Part shown: positions 34,501 through 36,322 of the stretch, piece by piece | Layout of the letters: every line of letters starts with the position of its first letter | How positions within the stretch are numbered: the stretch's first letter is position 1 | Source: Deltaproteobacteria bacterium | GTDB lineage: Bacteria > Myxococcota_A > Polyangia > JAAYKL01 | Reading direction: 5' to 3' | Assembly (NCBI GenBank): GCA_016935665.1 | Contig: JAFGQN010000152.1 | Location: forward strand, 1 to 36,322 | Length of the DNA stretch: 36,322 nt | Notes under the pieces: model-generated | Seen by the model: only the letters and a program-made list of their open reading frames with translations | The model's database searches: none | Told to the model about the DNA's origin: nothing | Program-made: the position numbers and the translations under genes

Positions 34501-34647
34501 GGACTTCCCGTAAATAAAGCATTTAAATGGAAATGTATATTAAAGGAAGAAAACCAATCGGCCAATGTCCTTTCCAAATCGGTGGAGTACGGCTTCCACA
34601 CCCCCGCTGTCTCCGGCTATGCTGGAAAAGCCTACGGTACTCTCTGA
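31600..34647 (+). CDS. Secreted glycoside hydrolase family 31 (alpha-glucosidase/transglucosidase type) with CBM20-like domain
   Basis: This is a 1015-aa secreted enzyme. It has a signal peptide (IVMGIVLMFFCGNVAAE), an N-terminal beta-sandwich to ~250, then a GH31 barrel with GMWVSEFGYDNF, GFVLDLNWFGG, nucleophile D430 in WTDLGEPEGYN, acid/base D515 in MWSGDIAS, and DCGGFRRE. Beta-domains follow to ~880. The last ~110 residues (VNFVCDQSWTNPGQSIYVVGDIPELG, AFKWKCIL) look like a starch-binding CBM20. GH31 enzymes of this layout act on alpha-linked glucans, either hydrolysing or transferring glucose; the exact linkage is not readable. GGAAAGGGG lies about seven bases before the ATG. It stands alone, without transporter or regulator genes beside it, and is convergent with the LysM gene. 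Confidence 0.92.
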   Translation: MSTLTRAIVMGIVLMFFCGNVAAEVKRSKFSNGSMYLVVEILSDNLIHCEVSAIGEGPSVEQALYTSPMVLKKDYDGPSQFVNTGNILETKTTRMEVNPQNLCVSFKGRTGARQYLTTICPDDMFSAFKGVNIDAKKIQSVYGLGQQFKSLGSANGDWVSLGVREGGRMGNNFDNFQNAAVGNVQIPVMYAVGEKNLNWALFYDNVYRQRWDFTVNWWKVRGYGDQLRFYVITGDDLPALRNTYMVLTGTPPVPPKKAFGMWVSEFGYDNFEQIDQLLTGLRNNTFPVDGFVLDLNWFGGIDLNDKSLSRMGRLNWEESADGKYSFPNPDAKIKQYANDHISIAAIEESYLANSEYVDTYTQIPKQLLAFQRTGDKCNSANRGTPAEVKNQFWGDGHMLDWSNPETGKWIHSNRRYPNLALPGVHTHWTDLGEPEGYNAAACYNGVETTPTGQKNEHSDIHNIYNLLWNKSIWDGYVSRQGVADKLGIVNARPFILTRSGAAGTQRFGAAMWSGDIASNLQSLATHMNAQMHMSFSGIDYYSSDCGGFRREVLPHNDKQGSYRGYDSENYTQWFANSAWFDVPVRPHTDNEFAIVNPPYDTAPHLVGKEMSNLVNIRQRYELIPYYYSLAYRAFLYGEPVIAPPVFYYQNDTMLRQMGHEKMIGKDILVGVAAGYGEYDRDVYLPQGKWVNYHTNEWVDSSGEWYANIPEYRSGFFRLPAFVREGAIIPQMAVGTDTKDVFGHRKQGAAVRDELVLRVYAAPKKSAFTLYEDDGISLGYDSEGRPLYQYRTTDIFQQMRGKTVSVTIDSAVDVNAQTPLEGLPGARQNVVKLIVKDAVATGVTLNGEQLPEHSTLEAFRAARSGWFNASVNFIAAKSDSEDVSAVKEFKFTLKAAPPLSSVNFVCDQSWTNPGQSIYVVGDIPELGDGDASLAVKLDPNVYWEYIYNPPPGGNGIGPSQPVWTGVVRGLPVNKAFKWKCILKEENQSANVLSKSVEYGFHTPAVSGYAGKAYGTL

Positions 34648-34706
34648 TACCTCTCCGACAGAGAAAATAATTCGCTCCCAAAGAACAAATGATGTGCGGT
34701 AATATA

Positions 34707-35921
34707 CTATTCGTCCACCGTAAAAGCGACCGGAGCGTCCGCATTCGCGGGTTCCTCGTCCGGGGCGTTGTCTGCTGCCGCTTCCACCTGGTCATCTGTG
34801 GCGCCTTCTCCCGGTTTGATATAGTGCGCGGTTTCACCGGGACCGGAAATATCGGTCCAGGTAGACGACCGGTCACGGACATCCAGATGCACAAAGACCG
34901 AGTTGGGATAGTACCCGGCTCCGGTTTTGGGCAGGGTTTTAATAAATGCAAACAACTCTTTGTTGGAAACATTGGTGACGCGAAAATCCAATGCGGCGCC
35001 CACATTGTGTTTGGAAAGATGCCCTCGCGTTCTGGGAGCGCGATATCCCGAGATAATTTCAATGGTTTCGCCAGGAAAATGGTCCGCTACCCGCTGCAGC
35101 AACTGAATCAGTCGGGGATGAAGCAGTCGGTACCGCTTTTTTCCTCTGCGATCCCGCGCCAGCTTGCTGAGCGCCAGACGACTGCCTTGTATGACGCGCC
35201 CCTTGTTGTTGAGCAGCCGCAGATTAAGACGTTGGGAATTCTGTACGCGGGCAAACCGTACCGTATGGCCGCTGCTGCGTTTGTGAGATGTCTTTCCTGA
35301 TAACGACGCACCGGGAATGACAAGCTCCTGCCCAACGGACAGAGGAGCGGTTTTTTCAATGCGATTTCGCCTTGCGATTCGATCACCGGAAGTATTGTAC
35401 GCCCGGGCAATCAACCAAATGGACTGTCCCGGTTGTACTGTATGCAACACGCCACCTTTGATTTGCCGGCCGCCGTCAATCTTGAGGGATTCTTCACTTG
35501 GCGCAGACGCCTCATAATCCTCATCTTCGCTTCCGGGAATCACGAGGGTTTTACCAAGGGACAAGCGGGACGCTGGCTTTATTTTGTTGGCCTGGGCCAA
35601 ATCCCGAACGGATACCTTATACTTTTTAGCAATCTGAACCAGGGTATCCCCACTTTTAATCACATGACTTTTTTGGGCCCCTTTTCGGAGCACATCGGGA
35701 ATAACCAGCTTGTCTCCAATATCTACAATCGACCCTTTGCCAATTCCGTTGGCATCTTTCAAGTCCCGTTGGGAAACACCGTAAAAGTCTGCAATCCGAG
35801 CAATGGAGTCGCCCTTTTTTACAACGTGCACTTTTTCCGTTGCCGCCGCACCGCCTGCGATCGCGAGGGTTAACCAATAAACAATAACAGATACAAAAAT
35901 TCCAATTGGTGTGCGCTTCAA
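34707..35921 (-). CDS. LysM-repeat protein with C-terminal M15/DUF882-type peptidase domain
   Basis: This is a predicted 404-aa secreted protein. I favour the TTG at 35921, preceded by AGGAAG six bases upstream and giving a standard signal peptide (KRTPIGIFVSVIVYWLTLAIAGGAAA). The ATG at 36044 would add 41 residues without a binding site. Three LysM modules follow (VHVVKKGDSIARIADFYGVS, SHVIKSGDTLVQIAKKYKVS, LHTVQPGQSIWLIARAYNTS), each ending in LVIPD or LVIPG. The C-terminal domain has GYRAPRTRGHLSKHNVGAALDFRV and FVHLDVRD, the His/Asp/His zinc set of M15/DUF882 peptidases. It probably binds peptidoglycan and trims peptide stems in the periplasm. An acidic Ala-rich tail ends the protein. Confidence 0.88.
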   Translation of the reverse strand: MKRTPIGIFVSVIVYWLTLAIAGGAAATEKVHVVKKGDSIARIADFYGVSQRDLKDANGIGKGSIVDIGDKLVIPDVLRKGAQKSHVIKSGDTLVQIAKKYKVSVRDLAQANKIKPASRLSLGKTLVIPGSEDEDYEASAPSEESLKIDGGRQIKGGVLHTVQPGQSIWLIARAYNTSGDRIARRNRIEKTAPLSVGQELVIPGASLSGKTSHKRSSGHTVRFARVQNSQRLNLRLLNNKGRVIQGSRLALSKLARDRRGKKRYRLLHPRLIQLLQRVADHFPGETIEIISGYRAPRTRGHLSKHNVGAALDFRVTNVSNKELFAFIKTLPKTGAGYYPNSVFVHLDVRDRSSTWTDISGPGETAHYIKPGEGATDDQVEAAADNAPDEEPANADAPVAFTVDE

Positions 35922-36217
35922 GAGATACTTCCTAACAAATCGTGCTTCAAACAGTTGCCGCCAATGGGCAACAGATTTCTGGTACCCTTTTGTAACGCTT
36001 TTGGCCTCTGAAATCAACCGTGTCGGCGATGCGTGCAGGGACATGGCGTACTATTCGTTTCGCGGGTTCACTGGCGCCATCGCATTGGTCATATTGGATG
36101 GTGCGGGAATCGAGGCGACGCGTATATCGGCAATGCCTGCCAGATTCGGCATACCGGCTATTTTCACATGACCCGTCAATTTCTGGCTTACATCATGCAA
36201 GCGATTCACGGCTACCT
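35922..36217. other. Intergenic stretch without a recognisable gene
   Basis: Open frames on the plus strand (35911-36171 and 36033-36257) have no start signals, no family resemblance and poor protein-like character. No clear promoter or hairpin was found. The upstream signals of the LysM gene should lie in the first part. Confidence 0.35.
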
Positions 36218-36322
36218 TCAAATATCGACAAGCTCAATCGCCAATTTCACAAGCTGAATCGCCAATATCACAAGCTCAACCGCCAATATCACAAGCTCCA
36301 TTGCCAATTTCACAAGCTCAAT
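36218..36322 (-). CDS. 3' end of a protein with a hydrophobic heptad repeat (start outside window; coding status uncertain)
   Basis: The minus strand is open from the window edge to a TGA at 36220-36218. It reads four and a half heptads of the type (I/M/V)-E-L-V-(K/I)-L-A and ends ELVDI. Differences between copies are mostly conservative in this frame (GCA/GCG, ATT/GTT/ATG), which favours coding. The plus strand is also open with Q-A-Q-S-P-I-S heptads, so the coding strand is not certain. If real, the minus-strand product ends in an amphipathic helical repeat. Confidence 0.35.
   Translation of the reverse strand: MELVKLAMELVILAVELVILAIQLVKLAIELVDI
36229..36322. repeat. 21-bp imperfect tandem repeat at the right edge
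   Basis: About 4.5 copies of a unit beginning CAAGCTCAATCGCC and ending AATTTCA run off the window. The copies differ at one to three positions. There are no spacers, so it is not a CRISPR array. Confidence 0.9.

Noticed and set aside
36229-36322. CRISPR array
   Set aside because: The 21-base units are contiguous, with no unique spacers, and no cas genes are present.

Overview
The window looks like a chromosomal segment of an uncultured Gram-negative delta-proteobacterial lineage, most likely Myxococcota or Bradymonadales-like. The grounds are a lipoprotein combining DUF4215 cysteine-rich repeats with a fibro-slime domain, giant SNF2 ATPases, a TonB-dependent receptor with an N-terminal TonB-C-like domain, paired M16 peptidases, and several proteins with lipobox signals or outer-membrane C-termini ending in Phe. 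Base composition is roughly balanced. I see no rRNA, tRNA, CRISPR array or complete insertion sequence. The taxonomy is inferred from domain content only.

Left part (1-12.5 kb). A truncated SdiA-regulated-like beta-propeller gene enters from the left edge. It is followed by a decayed mosaic of a CaCA antiporter fragment and a membrane-sensor fragment. Two paralogous SNF2-family ATPases follow on the minus strand. The first is split by a one-base frameshift at about 2584; the second (1403 aa) is intact. Between them lie gene remnants and an intact Rpn/YhgA-like PD-(D/E)XK nuclease gene with a seven-copy 12-bp in-frame repeat. An unrecognised 173-aa gene closes the section.

Middle part (12.5-26 kb). 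A fibro-slime/DUF4215 lipoprotein gene sits behind a promoter region with three palindromes. Next comes a translationally coupled pair of M16 peptidases, one with HxxEH and one lacking it. Convergent to these is a compact six-gene operon (exbB-exbD-tonB-lipoprotein-TonB-dependent receptor-outer-membrane protein), a self-contained energised outer-membrane import system. Divergent from exbB is a MerR-family regulator with a cobalamin-binding domain that carries the CarH/LitR signature W-x9-EH and DxHxxG. The intergenic region holds a dyad, a near-perfect sigma70-type promoter and three successive hairpins in the exbB leader. The most interesting hypothesis here is a TonB import operon controlled by adenosylcobalamin and/or light, with M16 peptidases nearby as possible processors of imported peptides.

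Right part (26-36.3 kb). This holds a small roadblock/LC7-like gene, a patatin phospholipase with a probable C-terminal beta-barrel, an MscS-type channel, a coiled-coil lipoprotein whose Lys/Ala-rich tail has drifted out of frame, a secreted GH31 glucosidase with a CBM20-like domain, and a LysM-M15/DUF882 peptidoglycan-active protein. The right edge has a 21-bp tandem repeat that can encode a hydrophobic heptad repeat on the minus strand.
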